Positions 1-12,021 of a stretch of 64,000 nucleotides of DNA are shown here, piece by piece; position 1 is the stretch's first letter, and every line of letters begins with the position of its first letter. Location of the stretch: the NCBI RefSeq assembly GCF_014529535.1, contig NC_050738.1:9643410-9707409 (forward strand), given 5' to 3'. A program made the position numbers and the translations under genes. Under the pieces are notes generated by a model. It was not told the DNA's origin. It was given only the letters and a program-made list of their open reading frames with translations, and did no database searches. Source of the DNA: Bradysia coprophila (Eukaryota; Arthropoda; Insecta; Diptera; Sciaridae).

Positions 1-606
1 TTGTGAAATCATTACTGTTCCCGCCAAACCAACTTTAAACTTCTACGTATTCCACATTTTTCGATGAATTCTATTGTTGTTAGCCATTCGTATAATTAAC
101 CAGACATACCAACCTGACTCAATTTATATCCAATGCCAACGATATGATACCCATAACTTTCCCTATTTTCAGAATGTCTTTTAAAATCAGTTTTCTACAC
201 GAAACTTCATTATTCTGTAAATGAAAATGTTTTCGATTTGTGATCAACGAAGCACCTTAATTCAGCTCCAATTAGAATTGACGCAGATCCATTCGAAATA
301 GGTGTAAATGATCGTGATATCAGTCAAGTTTGTACATGCGTGCGACCGAAAGTAGCGATCACATTCTTTTCACAATTTGACAGGGTATTAAAAGTAAAAT
401 ATATAACTTTCGATTGACGGGTTGTAATCTTTTATGTTTGTGCTCAATTTGCTGTAGTTATAAGGTGGAAAAATAAGCGAGAAAAGTGTTCAATCCAATT
501 AGTTTGATTAGAATGATGCATTTATCGGGCAGCTAAATCGGTTAGTGCAATGTAAATGTTGCTAAAAGGTGTTTTATGTTTATATGAAAGTAAAGTGTCG
601 CATAAT
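1..606. other. Upstream non-coding region of the G-alpha 12/13 gene
   Basis: AT-rich DNA before the chosen start codon. I see no other gene and no clear TATA box or initiator. The 5' UTR of the G-alpha gene probably lies in the last 150 bases, because the reading frame opens only at about 556. Confidence 0.5.
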
Positions 607-3600
607 ATGGCCGACAGCCGAGGTAGAACATTTACATGTATCCGTTGTGAGGATTTGTTTACATATTTCTGGCGAGGCAGTCCGGAAGAAGTGGAACAAC
701 GGCACAAATCCCGTCAAATTGATAAAACCTTAAAACGGGAAGATCGAGCACGTAAAAGACAGGTAAAATGACGATGAAAACTCTTTTCCTTTTTTTTTTG
801 TTTATTCGCTGTCAATATTTTCAGCAAAATAAATTTCGTATTTACTTTATCAATTAAGGCGGTGTAGTTGAAAAGGTGGATTTTATGAGCCAAAGACTTT
901 GTTTTATACGTTCTAATCGAAAGGAAAAACTTTTTTTTTCCAGCAGTTGAATCTGCTTAATTAACAATTTCCTAATATTTGTCTGTGACTGACACACTGT
1001 CTGTATTTTTATGTTTGTACCCAATAAATTTTTATTACATATTTCTCGTCGTGATATTTTCATCTTCTTTATTTGCCTAGCTGATCGAAAATGGTATGTG
1101 AATTCAATATACCAGTAGTTTAGTAGCAAAAGACGTACAAAGAAAAGAATGTATCAATGATGCTGGTGTATGTTAGTAAAGTCATCATTTCCGTTGTCAA
1201 TTAGTGCTCTCGCTTCATTTTAATTTAAATAATGAAGTACCTATGTGTCATGCGACGTACAATTATTTTATTTAAAAAAGAAATCCGTCTCTTCATATTT
1301 TATCGTCTCTTTAAATTAAATAACAAAAAAAGAAGAAGATGAAACGGTTAGCAAGTACCTAAATTTTAGTGTATGGTTAGTGGAATCATTTAAGTTTTAT
1401 GATCATGACAAAACGGATTCAATAGCGGTTTATAGACGCTATAATTCTGACGTGCATTTAGGAATGTATTAAATCAAATCAATGCGAAGTGACACTTAAT
1501 AATTTAGAAAAGTATAAACAGACAGAAAAAAAAACATTTTCGGAAATTCCGGTGTGCTAACCTTCCCTTCGACTTTCTTTTTGAACTCTTCTCCGAATTC
1601 ATGATTCATGATTTTCGTACCACACCACATACCAAACTGTCAAACTAATTAAATCTTTGAATGAGCATGCGAGCAAATTAGCTACTATCTTCAAGCATAT
1701 TGTAATTTAGCCATATTGCCTAACCTTTCACAGAAACAGGGGGCAATAAACATTGCATGAGGACTCTTATCGACTCTTCTACTTGATTCGGTTTAAGCAT
1801 TCACTTAATTAAATCATTCAACACACGTTCAATTTTGTTGTGTAGGGCAGCTCCAGCACTTTATAAATTTTGGTTATCAGTGTCGATAGCGGATGTTGAA
1901 GTCGTTTGTAAACGTTCAATGTCAATAATTTAGTCGTTGCCCTGGGGTTGGTCAAAGAAACCAAAAATGTAGGAAACAAGCTAAATAAGGCGAAACTTCT
2001 CTCTTTATTGAAGAGATGGTAATGGTCAACATATGACCTGATATTGAAGATTTATCTGCCACAATGATCGAATTAGGCCATAAGGTAACCTTCATCTGTT
2101 ATCGATAACGACGACAAAAATAATGACAGGCTCTGGGCAATATTGTCTTTTATATAGGAAAATACATGTTAAAAAAATTGAAGTACAAGATTGATTGATT
2201 GATTCATATTTATTAAGCATTTGCTATTTTTCACCATTTACAATTGATTCATATACTAAGTATCACATTTGAAACCGACCGATTAAAATACTTTGATCGA
2301 TGGAAGTAATAGACCAGAATACTGGTCAATTGTTTGTCGTCTTAAACAGGTTAAAGTTGGTAGAATAAACAAACATTTTTTGAAGCGAAACACTGACGAA
2401 AACAGCATATGTTAATATTTGGTCAAGAAATGTGGGCGGGCCGGACAACTCAAATTTTGAATTTGTCAGGCAAGCCCAACCGGCAACCAAAACTTTATTG
2501 TTTCAATACCATTCTCCGTTTGGCTCGACGATCTTCATTTTGAGCACAATTAGAATTTTCTACGATGTTTGGTTGTATACACTAGGCATGGCAGACTTAA
2601 ATAAACCAGGCAGAAGCGTTTGATTTGAGTAGGAACCTGAATTATCTAGTAGTCTTATATTTTGCGAATAAAATTAATTCAATTTATTAAGTCAGTGATC
2701 ATTTGAGCCCATTTTCATACAGTGGTGTTAGGTCCTTTATTTGACTTTTCAAAAATGAACCGCTACTGCCTGTTTTTTTACTCTGCCGTGCATTGGGGCT
2801 TCCCTTGTTTAAGATAGATAACAAAAGTCGTAGAACAAATGTTTTTTGTATTGGTTAATGTAACAATTTGGCTGGATGTTTTAAAGTGTTGTGGGGCACT
2901 GTTATACTTTCTTAAACTAATTTTCGAGTAAAATATCTATGAATTAGTTCTGAAAGGGAGGTAAAGATGAAGAATGACACAGAGATAAACGTTTGATGCA
3001 CTCCCGAACCGATCTTTCTGCAAAAAGACTAGTAACTCGACTGAGTTTCGGGTTGATTGAATTCTAACATATATTCTACTTTTCTTTGATAAATAATCAA
3101 TTCTCTTATTTACAGGTGAAGGTGTTACTTCTTGGTGCTGGCGAATCTGGAAAGTCCACATTTTTGAAACAAATGCGTATCATTCATGGCGTTAATTTTG
3201 AGCCAGAATTGGTGCGCGAATATCAGCACGTAATATACCAAAATCTAGTGAAAGGCATGCAAGTGAGTAAAATTGCCATTGGATGAATTTCGAGACTTTA
3301 TTGTATTCGAAAATTCGTTTCTTTTCGTCACCAGGTGCTAGTCGATGCTCGCGAAATATTAAACATTCCTTGGTCGAATCCGAAGAGACAGTACTCGGCG
3401 CATAAAATCTTAGATATACAAAATGTAAATGAATTGGATATTCGATTGTTTCGACAATGTGCGCCGGTAATAAGCGACTTATGGCAGGACAAAGCGATCA
3501 AAGATGCGTTTGATCGACGGAGAGAGTTTCAAATTGTATGTGACGATGAAGGTAGAAGAGCGCATGGCAAATGTTTAATTATCGTTGTTTTTCAGAGTGA

Positions 3601-5728
3601 TTCCGTTAGTTATTTTATGAATGAAATAGATCGAATAGAAAAGCCTGATTACGTTCCAACAGCCAAGGATATATTGTACTGTCGTAAGGCAACCAAAGGT
3701 GTCCATGAATTTACGATTAGAATAGAGGTTCGTTTGATGCATATTGTGTGGTAACAAATCGTTAACCGTTTTTACCGTGCCATTTTCAGAACATTCCATT
3801 TGTATTCGTCGATGTGGGTGGACAAAGGTCACAGCGACGGAAATGGATAAAGTGTTTCGAAGACAAGTCGGTGAATTCAATTTTATTTTTAGTGTCAACA
3901 TCAGAGTTCGATCAGGTTTTAGCTGAAGATCGGTGAGTATTTTGACATACACTCAATTTAGTGTGATTTCTGCGCAACGCATTGCGTTAGTGTTTTCTAT
4001 TAGTGTCTCAAAAAATTGAAGTTTTTCATTTTCCGTGCAACTAAGCTTACCGCTATTACGATCAGAAATCCACTGAATAATGTTGCAGACATCTACTTCT
4101 TCGTCATTAATCACTCAATCACTGAATCAATCAAGGAGTTCACTACTCTCAAAATATGAGTCACTCCGCAAACAAATTTAGGAAATTATAAATCTCGAAA
4201 ATATTACCACCGTCCTTCAACGTCAAATACAATTTAAACTAGAACATGGTCAACTGAGCTGGTTAACATTGAACCCGTAGTATTCCGCCCCTAGGGATGA
4301 AAATTAGTTTGAGTTAGAAAGTCAATGCTATTCGTTCTGACCAACCCCATCAGGCGATAATGCTTAGGGCGTCAGTTTAAGATAATTTTCTGCTCTAGAG
4401 TCGTTGTACAGTTTGGACCTGCGTCCTGAAATATGTATTTTTCTCTCAATTTGTTGTATTGCATATAAATTGTCAATTTACTTGCCCCAGTCAGTTTTGG
4501 TACAGACGTGCATGTGGGGTGGTGTTCACATGAACGACCGAATAAAGCTGTCAGTCATGTTTCATTAATTCGGCGTCATAAATATTCATCTTCAAGGAAA
4601 GTCTTTGGACTCGTTCCCATTTTTCTCGATTCTCCTTACCTTTTTGCATTTCTCGCGCAAAACTTGAACACATTTGTCCTAACATTCCGTTCAAAACGAG
4701 GAGCAGCAATTCGTCAAAGTGAACGAACGGTTTTTGGGGCACGTATTCTCAAGTCAGAACGTAGATTGGTTCAAAGATGACGAAGAAGCGGTTGTGAAGT
4801 AAACGAATTTTTCTTTTAAATCTTCTTTGGTTTTTTTTTTGTTACGTAACGACAGCAGGTAGAGTGGTAGGCTAGAAAAATACCGTTACATACTATTATG
4901 TCCAGTCCCTAATACAAAAAAGAAACTTTTCACTACGCAGGCGAGAGATAGTCATTTTCTCACATCAGCTGAGGCTTCATGAGCCTTTGTTGTAAAAAAC
5001 GTTGGTTTTAACACGGGAGAAAGGTTGGAAATTGCATTTTCTCGGGTGAATTCATTGCCACGCTCTGGCCACGAACAACACCCTACAATTTCCACCTTTT
5101 CATCCTTCGTTGAACAAATAGCTATTATATGAAGGGACTTCAAACTCTTCATGAGAATATGGGATATATTGATGAATGAAGTGTCAGCTTCACCTTAATT
5201 GGGGGTTGTCTCGAAACAATATGTCCTACAAGTGGGTATCTTATGAGGCATATCTGTGTAGATTCTCACAGTCACTTGATTAAAATGAAAATTGTTGTTC
5301 CCTCTCGTCGGTCCAGTCTACTATTTTGTCTAATCAAAACCGTTTTCTCTTCCAAATTTCATTGCAGCACAACGAACCGCTTAGAAGAATCCAAAAATAT
5401 ATTCGACACCATTGTTAATAACAAAACATTTGAAGGTATATCGATCATATTATTTCTTAATAAAGCCGATCTACTTGAACAAAAAATTCTGAGCAAAAGT
5501 GCACTGGACATTAGCCACTATTATCCCCAATTCAAAGGCAATCCCAATAATTTGCTGGACGTGCACGAATTTATATCGAATATGTTTTTGAATGTACGAC
5601 GTAATTGTGATATTGCAATTTATCATCATTTCACTACGGCCGTTGATACCAATAATATTCAGCATGTGTTCCGAGATGTTAAAGCGAATATATTGAACAA
5701 TAATTTGATTGCACTAAATTTACATTGA
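607..5728 (+). CDS. cta: Heterotrimeric G protein alpha subunit, G12/13 class (concertina orthologue)
   Basis: Coding exons: 607-762, 3116-3262, 3335-3535, 3596-3727, 3790-3932, 5368-5728; 379 residues, like human GNA13 (377). Seen: P-loop GAGESGKST at 59-67, switch I arginine R198 and threonine T201 in RKATKG, DVGGQRS with catalytic Q224, NKAD at 291-294 and TTAVDT from 349. The N-terminus has cysteines in CIRCEDLF that could be palmitoylated. Family knowledge: this class binds GTP at the plasma membrane and activates RhoGEFs, driving actomyosin contraction; in flies concertina acts in gastrulation. The class call rests on the order of the N-terminal segment and [11 protein letters not shown], and on TNRLEES and TTAVDT. 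I chose the ATG at 607 because its MAD start matches the vertebrate proteins; an in-frame ATG at 556 would add 17 residues. Exons 1 and 2 are 2.35 kb apart and exons 5 and 6 1.4 kb. The donor at 3728 (gttcgt) is weak. AATAAA-like signals lie at 5977 and 6149. Confidence 0.95.
2083..2353 (-). mobile_element. Diverged MITE in the first G-alpha intron (family A)
   Basis: One copy of a dispersed family, here inverted. It starts with a segment resembling CATCTGTTATCGATAACGAC and ends near TTTGTCGTCTTAAACAGGTT. Other copies are at about 10159, 34818, 42736 and 51424. The ends are imperfect and I could not define a target duplication. Confidence 0.5.
2587..2790. mobile_element. 204-bp MITE (family B), older copy
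   Basis: It begins CATGGCAGACTTAAATAAAC and ends TTTTACTCTGCCGTG, which are near inverted repeats, and it is the same length as the cleaner copy at 21005-21208. Flanks cactagg and cattggg look like a decayed 7-bp target duplication. It lies in the first intron of the G-alpha gene. Confidence 0.6.
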
Positions 5729-8700
5729 GGAAAGGAAAGGAAGAAAAATTCGATAGAGAGAGAGAGAGAGATAATATAGTTGATCTGTGGAAAATGTTTT
5801 TTTTTTAATTTTAAATTTTATTTGATTGTTTCGGTTTAATTTATATTATGGAAATGAGCAAATCAATTAAGAACAGAAATTATTACATCCAAATTAGAGA
5901 AAAGAAAAATGTCCAGAGCGTTTTGCAAAAATGTAAAGGATTACCGATGTGACATGAGATATGATAATATTAAAATAATAAAAAAAACAGCAAAAATGTC
6001 AAAAGAATTAAACATTTTTTTTATAAAAAATTATGCGCAAAGAATAACTCGATGGAAAGTATCTATATTAGACCTAAGTATTAATGTGTAATCGGAGCAG
6101 CAAAATATATATATTTATTTATATATTTTTTATTATTAAAAATACATAAATAAAATTAACAAACAAACGGAAAACATTAATAAATTCAAAACTGAACCAA
6201 AAATATAAAGTAAAAATTATTGTTATCTTATATTATCAGAGATGGAAAAGGAGGTGAAAAGGAAAGGACCGAATCTGTGTATCTGTAAACAATAATTACG
6301 AAAAAAAAAAAAAAAACAAAAAAAATAATTAATTGATTAAAACAATGAGATCACTTTATCAATATAGTAATATAAAAATTATTTTCTTAATTTATTTTTT
6401 TCTCTAAAGTACAATTTTCCCCCTAATTTAACACAATTAATTGATTCATATTTTATCGAAGCGTTGAGCATTCTATTTGGTATTAGGTGTGTCGTTCAGA
6501 AATTGAAAAAGGTGGTTTTCTAACCAGGACATATTATTCAGAGGTTAAAGTCTTAAATTCTCAAAATTCCTAATTTCGAAAATTTCAGGAATTTTCTGAA
6601 TTAAGAATTAAAGGCAGGGTAAATTGAAGTGATCGATTTTGAAGATTTTTAGCGTATCGTGATTTGAAAACGAGTATAGAACTAAATAACAAGCTTTTGA
6701 TCGATTTTTATACATTTACAATGTTTTTTCGGTATATTGAGCTTGCGCTCGCACGTTTATACTTCGAAGTCGAGCTTATACGTGTGCATGCAACAAATGC
6801 AATGTAAACATTTCGAATGGGCGGTATGTAAGACTATACTGGATTTCAAATGTGGATGCACTCAGAGTCGATCATTTTAATTTACTTCCACTTTAATTAC
6901 TGAAAATTCATAAAAAATTATCCTAATTTTCGACTTTTGTTAGAATTTTTAATATTTTTCAAAATTTTACGTAGTAAAATCCTGCAAAATTCTTGACAAT
7001 TCCTAAAAACTCATAAAAAATTCCTGAAAGTTTAAAAAAAAATCTTACAATTTTGTAGAATTCCGACACTGTTTGTAACGGAAACTCAGAATTCACGTTA
7101 CAAACATGGCAAACAGGGAATTCTACAAAATTTTAAGATTTTTTTTATAACCTTTAGGAATTTTGTAGGTTTTTTTAGGAATTTTCAATAATTTTAAAGA
7201 GTTTGGGACGTAAAATTTTTTTAAATTTCTAAAAATTCTTACAAAATTCTAATTTAGCATTCTATGTTAACCAATTTAATGATGATCGGTTCATCTGTTT
7301 GGTTTAACAAATTCAACAAATGCAGACACATTGCACATCGTGTCTGTAGAAGAATCAAACTACTCATGCATGAGCATTTGACTTGTTTACAGGTCTGTTG
7401 TGTATGAGTTTACACATCGTTCTGATGTGCTTTTTCTTTCGCAGTATGTGCTGCTCTGTAGTGGCTATAACTACAGTACTCCAGCACGTGGATTGTAAGT
7501 TTTTTAGTGATGAGGCGTTTTGAAGAATTTTATTTCTTCATTTAGCTAATGATTCACTGAAAAATAGCGTGCATAAAGTTATGACTACCTCTCGTAGTTT
7601 GGTCATTTCTTTGCCACTGTCGCCTGTGGCCTGATGAGAAATGGTATTTTTGAACTGCATATTAATGCAACATGTCGAAAGACATATTGAAGTTTCTCAC
7701 AGAAACAGTGGCCAAACGTACCTCGATTTCTAATTTTAAGATAATGTGAGAATCTTTACGATTTTTAGAAATTTTCAGAAATTAATTCCTTAATTAATTT
7801 CTTTATTTTATTTTAAACACTAAAGTTTCTGGTCAAATTGATTTTTGACTGCAGATGATTTCTCTCGAAGAAAATTAGCAACAATACGCACTGTAATATC
7901 ATAAAACTCTACGGTTCGACTTCCAGAGAAGTCATCGAACATAGAACTCCCACTAATCAAATATAACAATGACATACTTCACATATTAACGCCCTCAAGG
8001 GCCACAAGTCTAGGATGTGTCTATGTCTACTCTAAAGTAGAAGCACCAAAAATACTTAATTTAAAAACACAAGAAAAGACAAAGTTCGCTAACTAAACTT
8101 TAAAAATAATTTCATTTCAATTTTAAAACGACACCTTAATCCAAGTGTATATCAAATGCTTAGCCAGTGGCAAATATTGTAGACAACACAACAAATGAAT
8201 GATGGGCATCACCACTTTTATTTTAATAGACCGATCCCATTATAATGCGAGAATTAATTTGCGAGTTAATTGAACTGTCGGATATTACTTAGAAAAATGA
8301 TTATATACGAAATTGACTAATAAAATGAAGGCTTAATTGGTGCCTTTTGAAGAAATAAATTTTGTTCGACCATTTTACGGTCTGAATTTTCCATTCACAA
8401 TTTTTTACAAATAATTTTTGATACAAAAAAAAGAGAAGAAAATTTTGTTTCGATAATCGATTGCGCTCATAAAATAAAATGTTTTTGTGATATTATTGAT
8501 TAGCTCTAAGCAATAAACGAAGTCGTAAATTTTATATAAGTATAATTACATGCAGGTTCTGCCAGCAGCACAGTATACACCATTTTTTATACAAAATGAA
8601 CTAAAATTTTCGATGATGGGGAATCTTTTACAGCGCCAAAATTTGATACGATTTTTTTAGAGTTATTATACGACTCACATTTTAGCATTTTATACCGAAA

Positions 8701-10158
8701 ATTTTTGTAAAATTATCGAGAAAAACAATCACACACGACATATTACAGCATTTTGTTGCATTTACTTTAAGGAAAATCATAAACATCAAAAATTTGTAAA
8801 TAAGTCCATCCAAATATAATGACTGCAGCACACAACACACATTATACAATATTTTGTATACCAATCAAGGCTGATTTGCATAGTGTTGTGTAAATTCAAA
8901 ATGTCGATTGTTCGATGTATTGCGACCCAGGCAAGTCGCATGGAAAAAGTCCATTTCACCCATATTCACCCATATTTCGTAAACGCTTAGTGACCACAAT
9001 ATCAATAAAATTCATTTTCATGTTCATTCGATAGACCGACACAAAGGAAATAATTAGTTAGCTTTGAAGATTTGCCATAGACCTTAATCATTTGATCTTC
9101 GAAAATGAAAGAAATAATTCACATTGCTTCAGCATAAGACTGCATTGCATGCCCATAGTTTCAGGGAAAGTACTAGAATCTCTACAATAAATCTCTATGT
9201 TGACGTCCATTCATTTGTACTAATTTCAACATTACACTAGCAGTCTAGCGTGTAGCACAACATAATTACTCAATCTATCACTTCCTTTGTTCAAAGAATT
9301 GAATTAGAAGGTTCATAGTATCAGACAGAATCTTTTAATTCATTCGTTAAACATGCAATTTAAACAAAATATATAAGTCCACACTACGCAGAGATCCATC
9401 GTTTATTTATGTCGTTGCAGTCGATAACAGATGACATGACCTCTGGCTTTGTCTCGCTCTTTCTGTGAGTTTTCGCATATACATTGTCTTCACAGTGGCC
9501 ACTACGAAAATTAAAATTTAACGAGAGAGAAAATTAATAACGAAAAATTAACAGCTCACTAATTGCCTAAATTAGATTATACAAAAACAAAGTTTAATGA
9601 ATTCTTTTTATCACACCAACTTCAAAACATGCCTAGTATTTTAACCCAAGAAAAAAAAAATATTAAAAATTTGTGGAAAATGTTTAGTGTAAATATTTGT
9701 AAAATAGGGTAGAACATTTTATGGACTAAATACTGTTATTTAAATAAACAATTACATTTCATTCAAATCTGGATTGTTTTCCTTCGTCTCCCACAATGTG
9801 ATCAGCGGACAGAGGAAATATGGTGTGTCACATCTACGAGGGTGTAACCAATTTTTTAGTTCTTTTCAGGTTAGTACATATTTTCGTCAACCGCACAAAA
9901 AACAGAAATTTACTATATTTACGTGACAAACGAGAATATGTGTCTGGAAGAATAACATTCTAGTTTTCTAACGCATTTAAAAAATACTTTGTCACCATTG
10001 TCACGTACACGACCACTCAAAATTATCCGATGATTGTTTTCAGTGCAAATTGACAAAATTTGAGAGGACCCTAAAAATCGAAAGATGGGCGCATTGGAAA
10101 GCCGGATTTTTAATCGTTGTTCCCCGATAATAAGTAAATTTTTGTTATATTTTTCCTT
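5729..10158. other. Intergenic region downstream of the G-alpha gene
   Basis: The first 700 bases are the probable 3' UTR and flank of the G-alpha gene, with a GA run near 5755 and AATAAA-like signals at 5977 and 6149. The rest is AT-rich with many variants of AAAATTC and GAATTTT. An inverted repeat lies at about 7033-7149. I find no gene I can support. Confidence 0.5.
7033..7149. repeat. Imperfect inverted repeat (foldback)
   Basis: A segment containing TTTTGTAGAATTCC near 7049-7062 is answered by GGAATTCTACAAAA near 7118-7131, and the matching A-rich ends extend the arms to about 30 bases. It looks like an old foldback element. No target duplication is clear. Confidence 0.5.
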
Positions 10159-10475
10159 TAACCTGTTATAGACGGCAAGCATATAACCAGTATTATTATC
10201 GGGTCTGTTACTTCTATCGATCAAAGCAGGGCCTATTTTTTAGAAAACAATTTCTAAAATTTTCTAAAAATTCTAAAATTTTCTAAAAATTCTAAAATTT
10301 TCTAAAAAATTCTAGAATTTTCTAAAATTTCTAGAATTTTCTAAAAAATTCTAGAATTTTCTAAAATTTTCTAAAATTTTCTAGAATTTTCTAAAAATTC
10401 TAAAATTTTCAAGACTTCTAATTAGTACTAACTTAGAAATCTGTTCTTTTTGAAATTTTTTTTTTTTTACAACGT

Positions 10476-11820
10476 TCAAAATTTAATGATATTTTTAATA
10501 ACTTTCTTTTTGTGCTGTTTGGCATCGGCAAATACTCCATTGTACCACTCCTGCTGTTTGACTTTGCTGCCTGAGTGGGGACATCTCTTCTTTTTCCCCA
10601 TCCAGAGCTTGACAGCATCACCAGGATCGAACTCAAATAGAGGCGCCATATTCATGTTAATGTAAAGATAATTAAAGAGTGTACCGGGTGCGAGCGACGT
10701 ACGATCACTGTCTTTGAATAGATTGTAAACACCTGCATAGAAAATGTGTTAGCATTACTGGGATGTTATTTGGCGAAAAAGTAATTTCCTACTTATCGAT
10801 CTCTCTACGTCAGCTGAATGGGGTTTCGCAGCTGCAGCCCTAGCCAGTGCTGTTTTCAATACGATAAAATTTTCGGGATCCAGCCGATTTAATTCTTGCA
10901 ACGTTTCAAGTGGAGTGTCGAATTTTTTTCCATTAATTAGACCAGCTGCCTGAACGTACTCGTTATAAAATGCTTCTTCGCTCAAATCGGAAACAATTGA
11001 GTTATAGCACAGTTTTAGTGATTGATGTGAAAAAGAAGTGCTAATTGCTCCGAGGGGTTGCAAATTCTCTTGCAGTTCCTGGTCGATGTTCATTCGTTCA
11101 GTGACGAAATTAATAAGAGTTTGAATGATGTCATTTCTATTCGATTCGGAGAAAATGCATCGCTGTGATCTATTTGATCTGCCAACGTTTTCCAATAATT
11201 TGTGACCAAAAAAATATTTTCCGTCATCTTTCAATTGGATATTGTTTAAGAATTCTTGTTCCCAACCATTTTCCCGTGGCATATGTATGCATTCCGATAA
11301 TCGCTCACATAATTTTTGTTTTTTATTCGGCAAATCCAAAATGGATATGGTGTCATCTTCAAATGTTTTTTGAAAAGTTTTGAGAAGAAACAAAACATCA
11401 CATAAAAAAGCCAGAAGTCGGATTCGGTCGTACGAGAGCCATCGAGTGGAAACCCTAGTAAAAATAAAAGTCTCAAAAGCTCGAAAAGAGACGTCTCACG
11501 TCTCCCAATACAAAGGATTTGAGACTGTGAGACGTCTCTTTTCGAGCTTTTGAGACTTTTATTTTTACACGGGAAGTCCAGCTTCATTTTCTTTCTTAAA
11601 GTATGACATTGCAGCACGCCAGTTTCTTAGAGTTACATTGAATAATTCAAAAGTAAATTGTGTCCAACGCACTTCGAAGTATTCCAAATATCGAAGTGGC
11701 TCTGATAAGTTGCTTTCTTTAGCAATATTTTTTAACTTGTGGGTTCTTTCTCCTGATTTATGAAAATAAGTCGATAGGCTGGAAGCATCTTTAATTAGGT
11801 CAGAAATTAAGGAATTCGTA
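10476..11820 (-). pseudogene. Broken hAT transposase (C-terminal half)
   Basis: Reading right to left: a fragment (about 11820-11576) includes TYFHKSGERTH and YFEVRWTQF. A 121-bp foldback insertion (11453-11573) then interrupts the frame. The frame resumes with STRWLSYDRIRLL and runs to 10793. A 60-bp intron (10733-10792) leads into a last exon, 10732-10476. Joined across that intron, the protein reads ADVERSISVYNLFKDSD, the hAT C-terminal dimerisation region; HSADVERS is its hallmark. The N-terminal BED finger and first catalytic part are missing: upstream, the strand carries an inverted copy of the accessory gene instead. The family cuts and pastes DNA as an oligomer. Deleting the foldback plus one copy of its 2-bp duplication would leave a continuous frame, so that insertion came after the gene was open. 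Confidence 0.85.
11453..11573. mobile_element. Foldback MITE inserted in the hAT transposase
   Basis: Two 42-bp arms (about 11458-11499 and 11527-11568) are nearly perfect inverted repeats, sharing TCAAAAGCTCGAAAAGAGAC and its complement. The termini are CCC...GGG, flanked by AA on both sides, a possible 2-bp target duplication. It introduces a stop directly after the transposase sequence NEAGLP. Confidence 0.8.
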
Positions 11821-11989
11821 TTACATAAATTTTCCGAAGAAGTCTGGCAGCGTTTTGCCATCAGGTACCATATCTTCATTGAACGTTGTTTTCATAAAAG
11901 ATTCCAGTTTGAGAATGTAGGTTTCATCGAAGCGAGAAAGCACTCCGGCACTGTCGAAATCATGAAACGTTAAAATGTTTCGTAAACAC
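11821..11989 (-). pseudogene. Inverted partial copy of the hAT accessory gene
   Basis: Read on the minus strand, this encodes LRNILTFHDFDSAG and later DGKTLPDFFGKF, then a stop. The plus-strand gene just to the right encodes LRNILTFHDLDCAS and DGKTLPDFLGRF. The two are about 70% identical by eye over 54 residues. A plausible splice acceptor (cag) precedes it. It takes the place where the transposase N-terminus should be, so the element is internally rearranged. Confidence 0.8.
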
Positions 11990-12021
11990 CTGGAATTCTT
12001 AGTATCTTAGTCTCTTGGAAT

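Noticed and set aside
4508-4780. Open frames on both strands in the last G-alpha intron
   Set aside because: No recognisable domain, they overlap each other on opposite strands, and they lie in an intron of a complete gene.
11453-11573. The foldback in the transposase as a removable intron (it starts GT and ends AG on the minus strand)
   Set aside because: Splicing at those sites would leave the wrong frame for the downstream STRWLSYDR segment. A 2-bp target duplication explains the frame better.
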